From positions 2,852,001-2,916,000 of the forward strand of contig OZ244148.1 of the NCBI GenBank assembly GCA_965216255.1: a stretch of 64,000 nucleotides of DNA, given 5' to 3'. Below are positions 45,682 through 54,787 of the stretch, piece by piece. The notes under the pieces are model-generated. The model was not told the origin of the DNA. It was given only the letters and a program-made list of their open reading frames with translations, and did not search any database. How positions within the stretch are numbered: position 1 is the stretch's first letter; the number at the start of each line of letters is the position of its first letter. Source of the DNA: G965216255 sp965216255. Its GTDB lineage: Bacteria; Bacteroidota; Rhodothermia; Rhodothermales; Bin80. The position numbers were made by a program, and so were the translations under genes.

Positions 45682-45750
45682 GCGTTCCGGGCTTAGCCCT
45701 CGATCTTCGGCGGTCGGGTGCTAAGGGCAAAAGCGCCGGTGGAAACCAGA

Positions 45751-47664
45751 ATGAATCGGGGATACGACGTAATTGTAGTGGGTGCAGGGCATGCCGGCAC
45801 CGAAGCAGCCACGGCGGCAGCTCGTATGGGGGCCAGCACGCTGCTTGTGACCATGAGCCTGGATGCCATTGGCAGGATGTCTTGCAATCCCGCCATCGGT
45901 GGTATAGGCAAAGGCCATATCGTACGCGAGATAGATGCGCTGGGAGGAATAATGGGGCGAGTGACGGATCGGGCGGGCATTCACTTTCGAATGTTAAACC
46001 GACGGAAGGGGCCTGCCGTGTGGGGCCCGCGGGCCCAGTGTGACCGAATTGACTATGCAGTGGCAATACGAGAAAGTGTTGAAGCTGTCGATGGTCTCTT
46101 CCTGCGCGCTGACCTGGTGACAGAAGTACTGGTACGTAACGGCGTGGTCACCGGGGTTCGCTGCCAACTAGCGGGGGAGATCCCCGGACGGTGTGTAATT
46201 CTTACGAGCGGGACGTTCATGAACGGCGTAATTCATGTCGGCATGTACAAGTTTGGCGGAGGGCGAATGGGTGAGCGAGCATCGACTGGCCTTACGGGCT
46301 GCCTGCACGCACTCGGCTTCGAGAGTGGGCGACTTAAGACGGGAACCCCGCCGCGGATTGATGGGCGCACCATCAATTACGCACGTCTGGTGGAACAGCA
46401 CGGTGATGAAGAGCCGCGTCCGTTCTCGTACATGACTGAGAGCCTGGCGACCAATCAACTCAGTTGCTGGCTAACGCATACTTCGCCCGCCGTCCACGCT
46501 GTGCTCCGGGAAGGCTTCGCGGAAAGCCCCATGTTCTCGGGACGGATCCAGGGGACGGGACCCCGGTACTGTCCGTCCATTGAAGACAAGATTGATAGAT
46601 TCGCGAATAAGGAGCAGCATCAGGTCTTTCTCGAGCCCGAAGGCAGGCGCACGAAGGAGGTATACGTCAACGGATTTTCCACGAGCCTCTCGGAAGAGGT
46701 GCAGCGAGCGGCTCTTCACAAAATCCGGGGACTCGAACGGGCGCACATGCTGCGGCCGGGATACGCAATCGAGTACGATTACTTTCCACCGTACCAGGTT
46801 CGCTATTCACTGGAGACCAAGAAAGTGTCCGGCCTGTTCTTTGCAGGGCAGGTAAATGGTACAACAGGATACGAAGAGGCAGCAGCGCAAGGGCTTATCG
46901 CTGGTATCAATGCCGTGCAGCAAATTAACGGGCAGGATCCTCTTGTACTGAGCCGTTCGCAAGCATACATAGGCGTGCTGATTGATGACCTGGTTGCGAA
47001 GGGTACAGAAGAGCCTTATCGCATGTTTACCTCGCGCGCGGAATACCGCATTCTTCTGCGCCAGGACAACGCCGATTTACGGCTAACGGAACTGGGCTAC
47101 AGACTGGGGACGGTATCTCGCAGTAGGTACGAGCGCTTGCTAGCGAAGCGGAAGGCGCTGGAGGCTACGCGTGCAGCCTTGGAAGCGACACGTGTCAGTC
47201 CGCAGGTAGTAAACGACTACCTGCGGTCCGTGGGAACGTCTGCGATCGAACACGCGGAACGCATCAGCAGGTTGGCAGCCCGGCCGGAAGTTGAACTATT
47301 GGAGCTTGTTAAGGTCGCGGGGTTTCCGCGTGATGTGATCACGCCGGTGCTTGGCATGGAACGAGTGGAATGCCTGTTGGACATCGAATTCAAATATGCT
47401 GGCTATGTACGGCAGCAGGAAGAATTGGTGCGAAAGCTAGCTAGCCTTGAGGACCGCGTAATCCCACGTGAATTTGACTTCGCGAAAGTACGTAACATTT
47501 CGATGGAAGCGCGCGAAAAACTCGCACGCATAAGACCGGAGAATTTGGCGCAGGCATCACGCATCAGCGGTGTTAGTCCAGCGGATATCTCCGTGTTAAT
47601 GGTCTTGTTGAAGAGAGACGCCGGGACTGTGGGAGAGAATGTTTCACGTGAAACATGTGCGTAG
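45751..47664 (+). CDS. mnmG: tRNA uridine-5-carboxymethylaminomethyl modification enzyme MnmG
   Basis: The ATG at 45751 gives 637 residues. The FAD-binding N-terminus is VIVVGAGHAGTEAATAAARM, then SCNPAIGGIGKGHIVREIDA, and the middle has SRAEYRILLRQDNADLRLT. The C-terminal helical domain ends with LARIRPENLAQASRISGVSP and ISVLMVLLKR. It is the flavin partner of MnmE. A perfect parS palindrome (47640-47655) lies in the last codons, and rsmG begins within its 3' end. Confidence 0.96.
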   Translation: MNRGYDVIVVGAGHAGTEAATAAARMGASTLLVTMSLDAIGRMSCNPAIGGIGKGHIVREIDALGGIMGRVTDRAGIHFRMLNRRKGPAVWGPRAQCDRIDYAVAIRESVEAVDGLFLRADLVTEVLVRNGVVTGVRCQLAGEIPGRCVILTSGTFMNGVIHVGMYKFGGGRMGERASTGLTGCLHALGFESGRLKTGTPPRIDGRTINYARLVEQHGDEEPRPFSYMTESLATNQLSCWLTHTSPAVHAVLREGFAESPMFSGRIQGTGPRYCPSIEDKIDRFANKEQHQVFLEPEGRRTKEVYVNGFSTSLSEEVQRAALHKIRGLERAHMLRPGYAIEYDYFPPYQVRYSLETKKVSGLFFAGQVNGTTGYEEAAAQGLIAGINAVQQINGQDPLVLSRSQAYIGVLIDDLVAKGTEEPYRMFTSRAEYRILLRQDNADLRLTELGYRLGTVSRSRYERLLAKRKALEATRAALEATRVSPQVVNDYLRSVGTSAIEHAERISRLAARPEVELLELVKVAGFPRDVITPVLGMERVECLLDIEFKYAGYVRQQEELVRKLASLEDRVIPREFDFAKVRNISMEAREKLARIRPENLAQASRISGVSPADISVLMVLLKRDAGTVGENVSRETCA

Positions 47665-48337
47665 CTTGAAGGGTGGGCAGTTAGTCAATGTAGCGAGTGA
47701 GAAGATTTGGAAGCGACTGAGCGAGCAGCAGCGAGCACAGCTTGTCGCGTATGAGCGTGAACTTCTGCACCTGAACAGCCACGTGAATCTGATATCACGA
47801 GCGACGGCGCAGCAAGTACACCAACGGCATGTGCTACACTGCCTCACACTAGCAGGTAGACCATTTCCCGAAGGTGCGAGACTTGTAGATTGGGGTACCG
47901 GGGGCGGGTTGCCAGCAATACCTTTGGCGATAGCCTTCCCGCATGTAACAATTCACGCGGTGGACACGGCGAAGAAGAAAATATGGGCAGTGCGTAAGAT
48001 GGCACGACAGCTGGGGCTCGAAAACGTTCAGGCTTGGACGGGCCAGGCGGACGAATGGCCGGGCAGCGCGCATTTCTCCGTGTCGAGGGCGGTGGCACCA
48101 CTAGTGACGCTATGGAGGTGGCATGCCCGCATTGGCCGGGACGCCTCGCATTGTCAGTACGGAGATGCCTGGTGCCCAGGGCTAGTATGCCTAAAGGGAG
48201 GGGATCTGGATACCGAAATAACCTCTCTAAAGGATGCGGATCCTGAAGTCCAAGTAGAGTGCTTTGCGTTGGAGGGCCCGGGAAGCATGTATGATGGCAA
48301 GGCAGTCATTCATGTATTCAGGACTGGGGGTAGGTGA
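47639..48337 (+). CDS. rsmG: 16S rRNA (guanine-N7) methyltransferase
   Basis: A 232-residue class I methyltransferase with N-terminal LNSHVNLISRATAQQVHQRH, the SAM motif VDWGTGGGLPAIPLAIAFP, HAVDTAKKKIWAVRKMARQL, and SVSRAVAPLVTLWRW; the SRA motif is family typical. Methylation of G527 (E. coli numbering) is its usual role. The ATG at 47639 is inside the parS site, giving MFHVKH as the first codons; the real start may be a later ATG or GTG such as near 47690. It overlaps mnmG by 26 bases. A second parS follows its end. Confidence 0.93.
   Translation: MFHVKHVRSLKGGQLVNVASEKIWKRLSEQQRAQLVAYERELLHLNSHVNLISRATAQQVHQRHVLHCLTLAGRPFPEGARLVDWGTGGGLPAIPLAIAFPHVTIHAVDTAKKKIWAVRKMARQLGLENVQAWTGQADEWPGSAHFSVSRAVAPLVTLWRWHARIGRDASHCQYGDAWCPGLVCLKGGDLDTEITSLKDADPEVQVECFALEGPGSMYDGKAVIHVFRTGGR
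47640..47655. promoter_or_regulatory. parS site 1 (TGTTTCACGTGAAACA)
   Basis: A perfect match to the ParB-binding parS consensus, extended to an 18-bp palindrome at 47639-47656. It overlaps the end of mnmG and the first codons of rsmG (encoding MFHVKH), the most conserved parS position in bacteria. Confidence 0.92.
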
Positions 48338-48377
48338 TGGTGCGAAGGTGTGCCCGGATGGAAAACCCGGGGCTGAA

Positions 48378-48393
48378 TGTTTCACGTGAAACA
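48378..48393. promoter_or_regulatory. parS site 2 (TGTTTCACGTGAAACA)
   Basis: A perfect parS consensus, 40 bases after the rsmG stop, in an 18-bp palindrome (48377-48394). Confidence 0.92.
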
Positions 48394-48549
48394 TCGAGTC
48401 CAAATCGGCGGTGCACTATGGACGAGCATCCAGATCGCAGGGGTCTTAATGGCGATGTGGGAGCATGATGCCCGGCGCTGGATCGACGCCGGTCCCAGCA
48501 GGATGGCAAAGGCAACTGTATACTGTCCGGGCTACGGTCGCGGGCAAAG

Positions 48550-48562
48550 CCCCCCCCCCCCC
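48550..48562 (+). repeat. Poly-C tract of 13 bases
   Basis: A homopolymer of 13 C between AAAG and TTGTCC, in the gene-free interval. Such runs are prone to slippage; here no gene depends on it visibly. Confidence 0.9.
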
Positions 48563-48732
48563 TTGTCCACGAATAGTCGCAAGCGGAGGATCGATAATTC
48601 TCGTGCTTTTCCGTTCGCCAGTCCGTGCAACTGGGCCGGCCCGGCAATATCGGCAGAAGATGTCGATATGGGCACTAGTGCCTACGCTTTTGCAGGTTGG
48701 TGGCCGCAGTTACCTAATGGGCTGAAAAGTGA

Positions 48733-48748
48733 TGTTTCACGTGAATCT
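48733..48748. promoter_or_regulatory. Degenerate parS-like site 3
   Basis: TGTTTCACGTGAATCT matches the parS consensus at 14 of 16 positions, with the second half-site changed at two places. It may be a weak ParB site or a decayed one. Confidence 0.6.
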
Positions 48749-49347
48749 TCCTCGTCTGGACGGTTCTGAACCGTTGGGTGCCGGTACGCAATTGACCGAG
48801 AGAGGCAAGGATCCGAGCACCGGCTCGTGAGCCAACTATCCAGGTCGGGGCGTGCTGTTTGCGGGAGCGTTCCAATTGGACCGGACAGCGACGAAGCACC
48901 GTGGTGCAGGCGTGTTCCCTTCTGCCGCACTGCCTTTCTATGCACGCTCCAAGTGCCCGATGTCTTAAACGAGAGCCAGGTGCATCACAGTGGTATCGTT
49001 TTCGTTGTACGGTATGGTATCCGCGCTGGGTTCGCCCGTCGACATGGATGCAATGTTGCGCATAATCCCATGTTGATGGTCCGCATTGGCTGGCAAAGAC
49101 CTTGGCACGACGGATATCGCGGGCTCCCCTGCAGCGGTGGAGGTACAGGATGCAAGACCGGGCCCGGATCCAGAGGGCAGGGGTACGTACCGCTGTATGT
49201 ATTGGTCCAATTCACGTTTCTATTCTAAGACTTGGAGCAGGCTGCAAGCAGGCCGGACTGGTGCCGGCTGATTGCTACGGAGCGGCAACCACTTACACTT
49301 TGACCGTATTCTGACGAGTAAACGCACGCAAGTCCGCACCAAACGTT

Positions 49348-50316
49348 ATGAGTAACCGCGAACGCGCCCTAAATCGAACCGAGCGGCTATTTGCCTTAGT
49401 GCTACTGTTGCAGAACAAGCCAAGCATGACGTCCCGTGATCTCGCAATGCATTTTGAAGTAAGCCGGCGGACTATATTTAGGGATTTGCGCGCGCTTGCG
49501 GAATCTGGGGTTCCGCTCACCTATGGCGAGGACGGTGGGTACGAGATTTTGGAAGGCTACCAACTGCCACCTCTAATGCTAAGCGCACGGCAGGCGGCCA
49601 CCCTCCTCGTAGGATCCGAATTCATGAAGCTGCAGGCGGATGCGTCTCTGCGCAAGGAGGCTGGGGAAGTGGCAATGAAAATACGCTCTGTCCTTCCGAA
49701 GCATGTCCGAGAACACATAGACAGGCTAACGGAACGCACCGTGCTCGATCCTTACTGGCTCCACAGAGAGCCGAAAGACGCTGGTGGTCGCTGGTACGAA
49801 GCAAGTGAGGCGGTAGCACAGCGCCGCTGCGTAATGATGACATACTATGTAGAAAGCCGCCGTGAGTTAACGCAGCGCAAGGTCAACCCTCTGGGACTTG
49901 TCTACTACGTTGATCACTGGAATTTGGTTGGCTACGATCACCTACGAAGGGATGTTCGCAGCTTTCAACTCGAAAACATCCGTGAACTGTTTGTGCTCTC
50001 AGAGCGCTTCGTGCAACCTGATGGCTTTTACCTTCAGGACTACCTGCGAGCGCAGGGTAAACCTACGGAACGTACCGTCATTCGGTTTGCCGCTCCAGTA
50101 TACCGCCGGGCCCGCCGCATGATGCCCGCTGAAATCGAAGAAGAGCGGCGCGAAGGTGACACGGTTGAAGTCACACTGTTCTTCGACAATCTTGCTTACC
50201 TGGCCAGTTACCTGCTGCGGTTTGGCCCGGGTGTTGAAGTGCTGGAGCCGGAAGGACTGAGAATCCGGCTACGAGAGCTGGCGACGGAAGTAGCATCCAT
50301 GTACAGGGGCAAGTAG
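49348..50316 (+). CDS. HTH/WYL-domain transcriptional regulator
   Basis: A 322-residue regulator. The N-terminal winged helix (ERLFALVLLLQNKPSMTSRD, LAMHFEVSRRTIFRDLRALA, GVPLTYGEDGGYEILEGYQL) binds DNA. The middle and C-terminal WYL domain shows VMMTYYVESRRELTQRKVNP and LGLVYYVDHWNLVGYDHLRR with FQLENIRELFVL, where the usual W-Y-L triplet appears as W-N-L. The domain senses ligands or nucleic acids in other families (YafY/DeoR-like). The gene lies alone between a decayed interval and the convergent mfd gene. Its target is unknown. Confidence 0.85.
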   Translation: MSNRERALNRTERLFALVLLLQNKPSMTSRDLAMHFEVSRRTIFRDLRALAESGVPLTYGEDGGYEILEGYQLPPLMLSARQAATLLVGSEFMKLQADASLRKEAGEVAMKIRSVLPKHVREHIDRLTERTVLDPYWLHREPKDAGGRWYEASEAVAQRRCVMMTYYVESRRELTQRKVNPLGLVYYVDHWNLVGYDHLRRDVRSFQLENIRELFVLSERFVQPDGFYLQDYLRAQGKPTERTVIRFAAPVYRRARRMMPAEIEEERREGDTVEVTLFFDNLAYLASYLLRFGPGVEVLEPEGLRIRLRELATEVASMYRGK

Positions 50317-50325
50317 TAGCGGGTG

Positions 50326-53300
50326 TTAGGTTGTTTGTAGTGTCTCCAGCAAGGAAAGCGCGTCACTAAGGCTGCAGACATTCTGGACTATAACGTTAAG
50401 TTTGCCACGCTTGGATTCCTTAAATACATAGCGGTGCTCCAAGCTGCCTAGTCGCTCCAGGAACGGCGAATACACGGTATCAAAGAAAAGCGGATCTGAA
50501 TCTGCGGCAGGTATTTGAAGGAAAAGCCGCTGATTGCGGCACAATACGCGCGGCAGCCGAAGTCGCTGTGCATACAGCTTGATGGCCGCGGCACAAATCA
50601 GGTGCTCGACCTCGGGCGGTAATGTCCCGAACCGGTCAAGGATCTCATCACGTAGCTCACCTAGCGCTGCTTTCGATTGCAATTCGGTTATTCTGCGGTA
50701 CAGACTAAGCCGTTCCAGGTGATTGGAAACGTACGACTCAGGGATGAAAGCATCTTCTTCTACCTCTACAGCCGTCTCTGTTCGGGGACGTGCGGGTACT
50801 GAGAGGTGCTCAAACTCTTCACTGCGTAATTCGCCTACGGCCTCGTCCAGCATGGTTTGATATGTTTCAAACCCCACTTCAGCGATGAAGCCGCTTTGCT
50901 CTCCCCCAAGCATATTGCCAGCCCCTCGAATGTCGAGGTCTCGCATGGCTATATGAAAGCCGCTGCCGAGATCGCTTAATTCTTCCACGGCCTGCAGGCG
51001 GTGTCGAGCCTCACGCGTTAGTGCGTGGACAGACGGTACGAGCAAATAGCAATATGCTTGGCGATCCGAACGGCCGACCCGCCCCCGGAGCTGGTGTAGC
51101 TCGGCTAGGCCAAAGCGTTGGGCCTGGTTAATTATCATGGTATTGGCGTTGGCTATATCAAGTCCATTTTCTATGATGGTAGTGCAGACGAGCACCTCGA
51201 ACTTGTGGTCGATGAACCCCATCATGATTCGCTCCAAATCAGTTGGACGCAATTGCCCGTGCGCGACCAGAATGCGGGCTTCCGGAACCAGTTCTCGGAG
51301 CGTTGCGGCTGCCTTGTCAATGGACTTCACACGATTGTGAATAAAGAATACCTGGCCGTTGCGGCTAATTTCATACAAGATGGCATCCTGAATCAGCTTT
51401 GCATCGTATGTGTGGATTTCCGTTGCTACTGCTTGGCGCCCGGGTGGTGGTGAGCTAATTATAGAGAGATCTCTTGCCCCCATAAGGGAGAAGTGAAGTG
51501 TTCGGGGAATGGGTGTGGCCGTAAGGGTCAGTGTATCAACGTTGAAGCGCAATTGCCGCAGGCGTTCCTTGACACGTACGCCAAAACGCTGTTCTTCGTC
51601 GATGATCAACAGCCCTAGGTCTTTAAACCGTACATCCTTGGATACGAGCCGATGAGTGCCGATGGCGATGTCAACCGTCCCTTCTGCCATCGCCCTTATG
51701 CTCTTCGAAAGTTCTTTAGTCGCGCGAAACCGGGACAGCATCTCTATCCGAAGCGGAAATGATGCCAACCGTCGTTTAAATGTTTCATAGTGCTGCCTTG
51801 CCAGCACGGTGGTCGGTACAAGTACTGCTACCTGCTTGCCATCTACTGCAGCTTTGAACGCGGCGCGGATGGCCACTTCTGTCTTGCCGAAACCTACATC
51901 GCCGCATACTAGCCGGTCCATTGGTGCCGTTGCTTCCATATCCAGCTTGATCGCATGCGCGGCATTTACCTGGTCGGGCGTATCCTCGAATGGAAATGCT
52001 GCCTCCATTTCACGTTGCCAGACGGTATCCGGACTGAACTCGTACCCATGAGTGGCCTTGCGTTTCGAGTATAGCTTGATAAGATCGCGGGCTATGTCCT
52101 TTATGCGCTTCTTTGTACGCTTCTTCGTGCGCTCCCACTGACCTGATCCCAGCGTGGTAAGGCGCGGCTGGTGTCCCTCCTGCCCCTTGAACTTATGCAG
52201 CTTATGCAGCGCATTTACGTTTACATACAGTACATCATCGCCTGCATAGAGAATACGAAGGGCCTCCTGCCGCTTGCCCCGGACGGTGATTTTGTGAAAT
52301 CCGGCGAACTTGCCGATCCCGTGGTCCGTGTGGACAACGAAGTCTCCTGGCTGAAGCCTACGCAATTCATCCTGACGCAGGCCTCCAAGGATCCTACGCT
52401 TTCTTATTGCGGGACGGTGGTGCCGACCGAATATTTCGTAGTCAGTATATACCGCCAACTTCACAGTCTCAAAGCCGTGGTGCAGTGATTCAACGGCAAC
52501 GTGCAGTCGGTAACTCTCTACCTCATCCTCCAGCAAGTCGCCAAGTCGTTCCTTTTGCGCGTGGCTATCGCACAGAACATATGTGTCTGCTCCCCGCGCT
52601 GCATTGGCACGGATGTGCTGACGCAGCCGATCGAGATTGCCGGCAAACGCTGGTTGCGGTCGGGATTCAATACTGAATGTGCTGTCAGCCAAGCGTTCGC
52701 CAAATGAGCCGAATGAAATACGGCAATAGCGTGCCATCGTGGCAACAAGCGAGGCGTTGTCTGGCTGCCGCTGCTCGTTTGGCTCATCCTCCGATGGGTT
52801 TAAGCTGACGACTCGCTCGGCAAAGAGCGAGCTGTCAAATTGGGCAAGGAGCGTATTTTGCGGGACGTAATGGAAGAACGAAGTGAATTTTACGCCGCCG
52901 TCAGGATCGATGTGCTGGAGATTCGGAACGATGCGGACGCTATCGCGCTGGCTGACGGACCGCTGCGTGCGCGGATCAAATTCCCGGATGGATTCTATTT
53001 CATCTCCAAAGAATTCAAGGCGAATGGGATAAGAACCAGTGTACGAATATATGTCTATAATGCCGCCCCGCCATGCGAGTTCTCCGGATGCTTCTACAAA
53101 ATCCGTGCGTTCAAAATCCTGCTCAAGCAAACGCAGGATCAGTTGTCGCGGTGCGATCTCATCTCCGGTATGAAGCGTAGTAATTTGTTGCGCCGCCACG
53201 GAAGGAAGCGGTACGTGTTCAACCAGGGCATCAATACTCGTAACAACGAGGCCGGAAAACCCTGCTGCAAGTTGCGTCATTACATCGCTTCGCTGTACCA

Positions 53301-53622
53301 GTGGCGCCGTATTGCTTAGCCGTTCAGGATCGCCCCCACAGCGACCGGTAGGCGGAAATAGTAGTGGCACGTATGGGTCGCTTGCCAACTCCACAAGGTC
53401 ACCGTATAGATTCTGGGCAGCGTCTGGCTCGGGAAGTATTGCCACGATGGGCCGGCGCACCTCTTCCAGAATGAATGCCAGAAGAAATGCTGGCAGGGAG
53501 CCTGCCGCACCGTGTACGCGAAGAATCTTTGCTGGAGGGAGTACGGTCGCACGGCTCCAGGCAACCAGTGATGTGCAATCGAGCGAAGAGAACAGGCGGG
53601 AATAAATAACTGAAAGGGACAC
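50326..53622 (-). CDS. mfd: Transcription-repair coupling factor
   Basis: A 1098-residue translocase. The N-terminal UvrB-homology region includes RLEFFGDEIESIREFDPRTQ. The RNA-polymerase-interaction domain starts near LQPGDFVVHTDHGIGKFAGF. The helicase core has RLVCGDVGFGKTEVAIRAAF (motif I), LVPTTVLARQHYETFKRRL, IIDEEQRFGVRVKERLRQLR, LTATPIPRTLHFSLMGARDL, and the TRG motif segment RGRVGRSDRQAYCYLLVP. The C-terminal D7 region ends at 1098. It removes stalled RNA polymerase and recruits UvrA. It converges with the WYL regulator (10-base gap) and is 10 bases from murQ. Confidence 0.96.
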   Translation of the reverse strand: MSLSVIYSRLFSSLDCTSLVAWSRATVLPPAKILRVHGAAGSLPAFLLAFILEEVRRPIVAILPEPDAAQNLYGDLVELASDPYVPLLFPPTGRCGGDPERLSNTAPLVQRSDVMTQLAAGFSGLVVTSIDALVEHVPLPSVAAQQITTLHTGDEIAPRQLILRLLEQDFERTDFVEASGELAWRGGIIDIYSYTGSYPIRLEFFGDEIESIREFDPRTQRSVSQRDSVRIVPNLQHIDPDGGVKFTSFFHYVPQNTLLAQFDSSLFAERVVSLNPSEDEPNEQRQPDNASLVATMARYCRISFGSFGERLADSTFSIESRPQPAFAGNLDRLRQHIRANAARGADTYVLCDSHAQKERLGDLLEDEVESYRLHVAVESLHHGFETVKLAVYTDYEIFGRHHRPAIRKRRILGGLRQDELRRLQPGDFVVHTDHGIGKFAGFHKITVRGKRQEALRILYAGDDVLYVNVNALHKLHKFKGQEGHQPRLTTLGSGQWERTKKRTKKRIKDIARDLIKLYSKRKATHGYEFSPDTVWQREMEAAFPFEDTPDQVNAAHAIKLDMEATAPMDRLVCGDVGFGKTEVAIRAAFKAAVDGKQVAVLVPTTVLARQHYETFKRRLASFPLRIEMLSRFRATKELSKSIRAMAEGTVDIAIGTHRLVSKDVRFKDLGLLIIDEEQRFGVRVKERLRQLRFNVDTLTLTATPIPRTLHFSLMGARDLSIISSPPPGRQAVATEIHTYDAKLIQDAILYEISRNGQVFFIHNRVKSIDKAAATLRELVPEARILVAHGQLRPTDLERIMMGFIDHKFEVLVCTTIIENGLDIANANTMIINQAQRFGLAELHQLRGRVGRSDRQAYCYLLVPSVHALTREARHRLQAVEELSDLGSGFHIAMRDLDIRGAGNMLGGEQSGFIAEVGFETYQTMLDEAVGELRSEEFEHLSVPARPRTETAVEVEEDAFIPESYVSNHLERLSLYRRITELQSKAALGELRDEILDRFGTLPPEVEHLICAAAIKLYAQRLRLPRVLCRNQRLFLQIPAADSDPLFFDTVYSPFLERLGSLEHRYVFKESKRGKLNVIVQNVCSLSDALSLLETLQTT

Positions 53623-53631
53623 GGAATGCTT

Positions 53632-54600
53632 CTACTGCGGCTTCTTGCCCGGACGTGTAGGCCGCGCGGTACCCGGGCCTAAGGAAAGCGTGATGGCCTG
53701 CCTTACGAAACCGTCCGCCAATTCTAGACGCCGTCGGGCTTCCGATGGCGGGACATCGGCGAGGATCATTACAAGTGTGGTCTTCACATGGCCATCCGCT
53801 GCATGCAGCGCAGCCGAAGCCTCTTCGTAACTCAGACCGGTTACCATCATGACTGTACGCTTGGACCGCTCGACGAGCTTCTGGGCAGTCATCTGAAGGT
53901 CGACCATCATGTTCTCGTAGACCTTTCCGAGTCGTACCATGGATGCTGTCGTAATCATGTTGAGGACTAGTTTTTGTGCCGTGCCGCTTTTCATTCGCGT
54001 TGAACCCATGATCACTTCTGGACCTACTACGACGCATATGGCAACGTCGACGTCCAGGTCAAATGAAGCGCGGGGATTGCAAGTCACAAACAGGGTCTTG
54101 CACCCCACGCGGCGGGCTTCGCGAATGGCACCGCGAACAAAAGGTGTCCGGCGACTGGCAGCGATTCCACACACGATGTCGCGGCTCCTGATTCCCGCCG
54201 AGTGCAGCGCGCGTGCGCCGTCTTCCTCGAAGTCCTCTGCTCCCTCGTGGGACCGGAACACCGCCTCTGGTCCGCCCGCAATGATACCCTGGATCATGGA
54301 AGGGGAGGTCCCAAAAGTGGGTGGACATTCAGAGGCATCCAGGATGCCGAGCCGGCCGCTGGTCCCTGCGCCGACATACAAGAGTCGGCCCCCTAGCTTA
54401 ATAGCATCCACCACCAGAGCAACGGCCTTGGCTATATAGAGCAGTTCCGCTTTGACCGCACCGGGAACGATGTGGTCCTCCTCGTTGATAATTTCCAGTA
54501 TTTCAGGGACGGTGGCTCTGTCAATGGCCCGAGACCGCGGGTTACGGCCCTCCGTCACCAGGCTCTGGAGTTCGACGAAGAGTGCTCGGGAGTCTGACAT
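53632..54600 (-). CDS. murQ: N-acetylmuramic acid 6-phosphate etherase
   Basis: The ATG at 54600 gives 322 residues starting MSDSRALFVELQSLVTEGRN. A frame upstream to 54642 adds unconserved residues. The SIS domain shows GGRLLYVGAGTSGRLGILDA, SECPPTFGTSPSMIQGIIAG with the substrate glutamate of the SEC motif, and VVVGPEVIMGSTRMKSGTAQ. The C-terminal part has LSYEEASAALHAADGHVKTT. The enzyme removes the lactyl ether from MurNAc-6-phosphate in cell-wall recycling. It lies upstream of mfd on the same strand and may share its transcript. Confidence 0.95.
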   Translation of the reverse strand: MSDSRALFVELQSLVTEGRNPRSRAIDRATVPEILEIINEEDHIVPGAVKAELLYIAKAVALVVDAIKLGGRLLYVGAGTSGRLGILDASECPPTFGTSPSMIQGIIAGGPEAVFRSHEGAEDFEEDGARALHSAGIRSRDIVCGIAASRRTPFVRGAIREARRVGCKTLFVTCNPRASFDLDVDVAICVVVGPEVIMGSTRMKSGTAQKLVLNMITTASMVRLGKVYENMMVDLQMTAQKLVERSKRTVMMVTGLSYEEASAALHAADGHVKTTLVMILADVPPSEARRRLELADGFVRQAITLSLGPGTARPTRPGKKPQ

Positions 54601-54787
54601 GTAACCAACCTGCAACTGGATGGCAGCAAAGATACGCCGCATGGCCTAACAAATCGGACGACGCGAAGGCGCCACCGTATTGCGCGGCCCACAACGCGAT
54701 TCACAAGCACCCTGTACGGGCCGGGTTTGCATTTGAACGAATCCGGTAGGCAAGAGTAACGCTATCCATTTGCCGCTCTTTTACGCC

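Larger units (their letters stand above)
48338..49347. other. Gene-free interval between rsmG and a WYL regulator, with two parS sites and a poly-C tract
   Basis: About 1 kb where parA and parB would be expected. The reading frames present lack a ParA KGGVGKTT motif or ParB sequence. It contains a second perfect parS (48378-48393), a third with two mismatches (48733-48748) and a run of 13 cytosines (48550-48562). The content looks like decayed sequence that has kept its ParB-binding sites. Confidence 0.6.
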
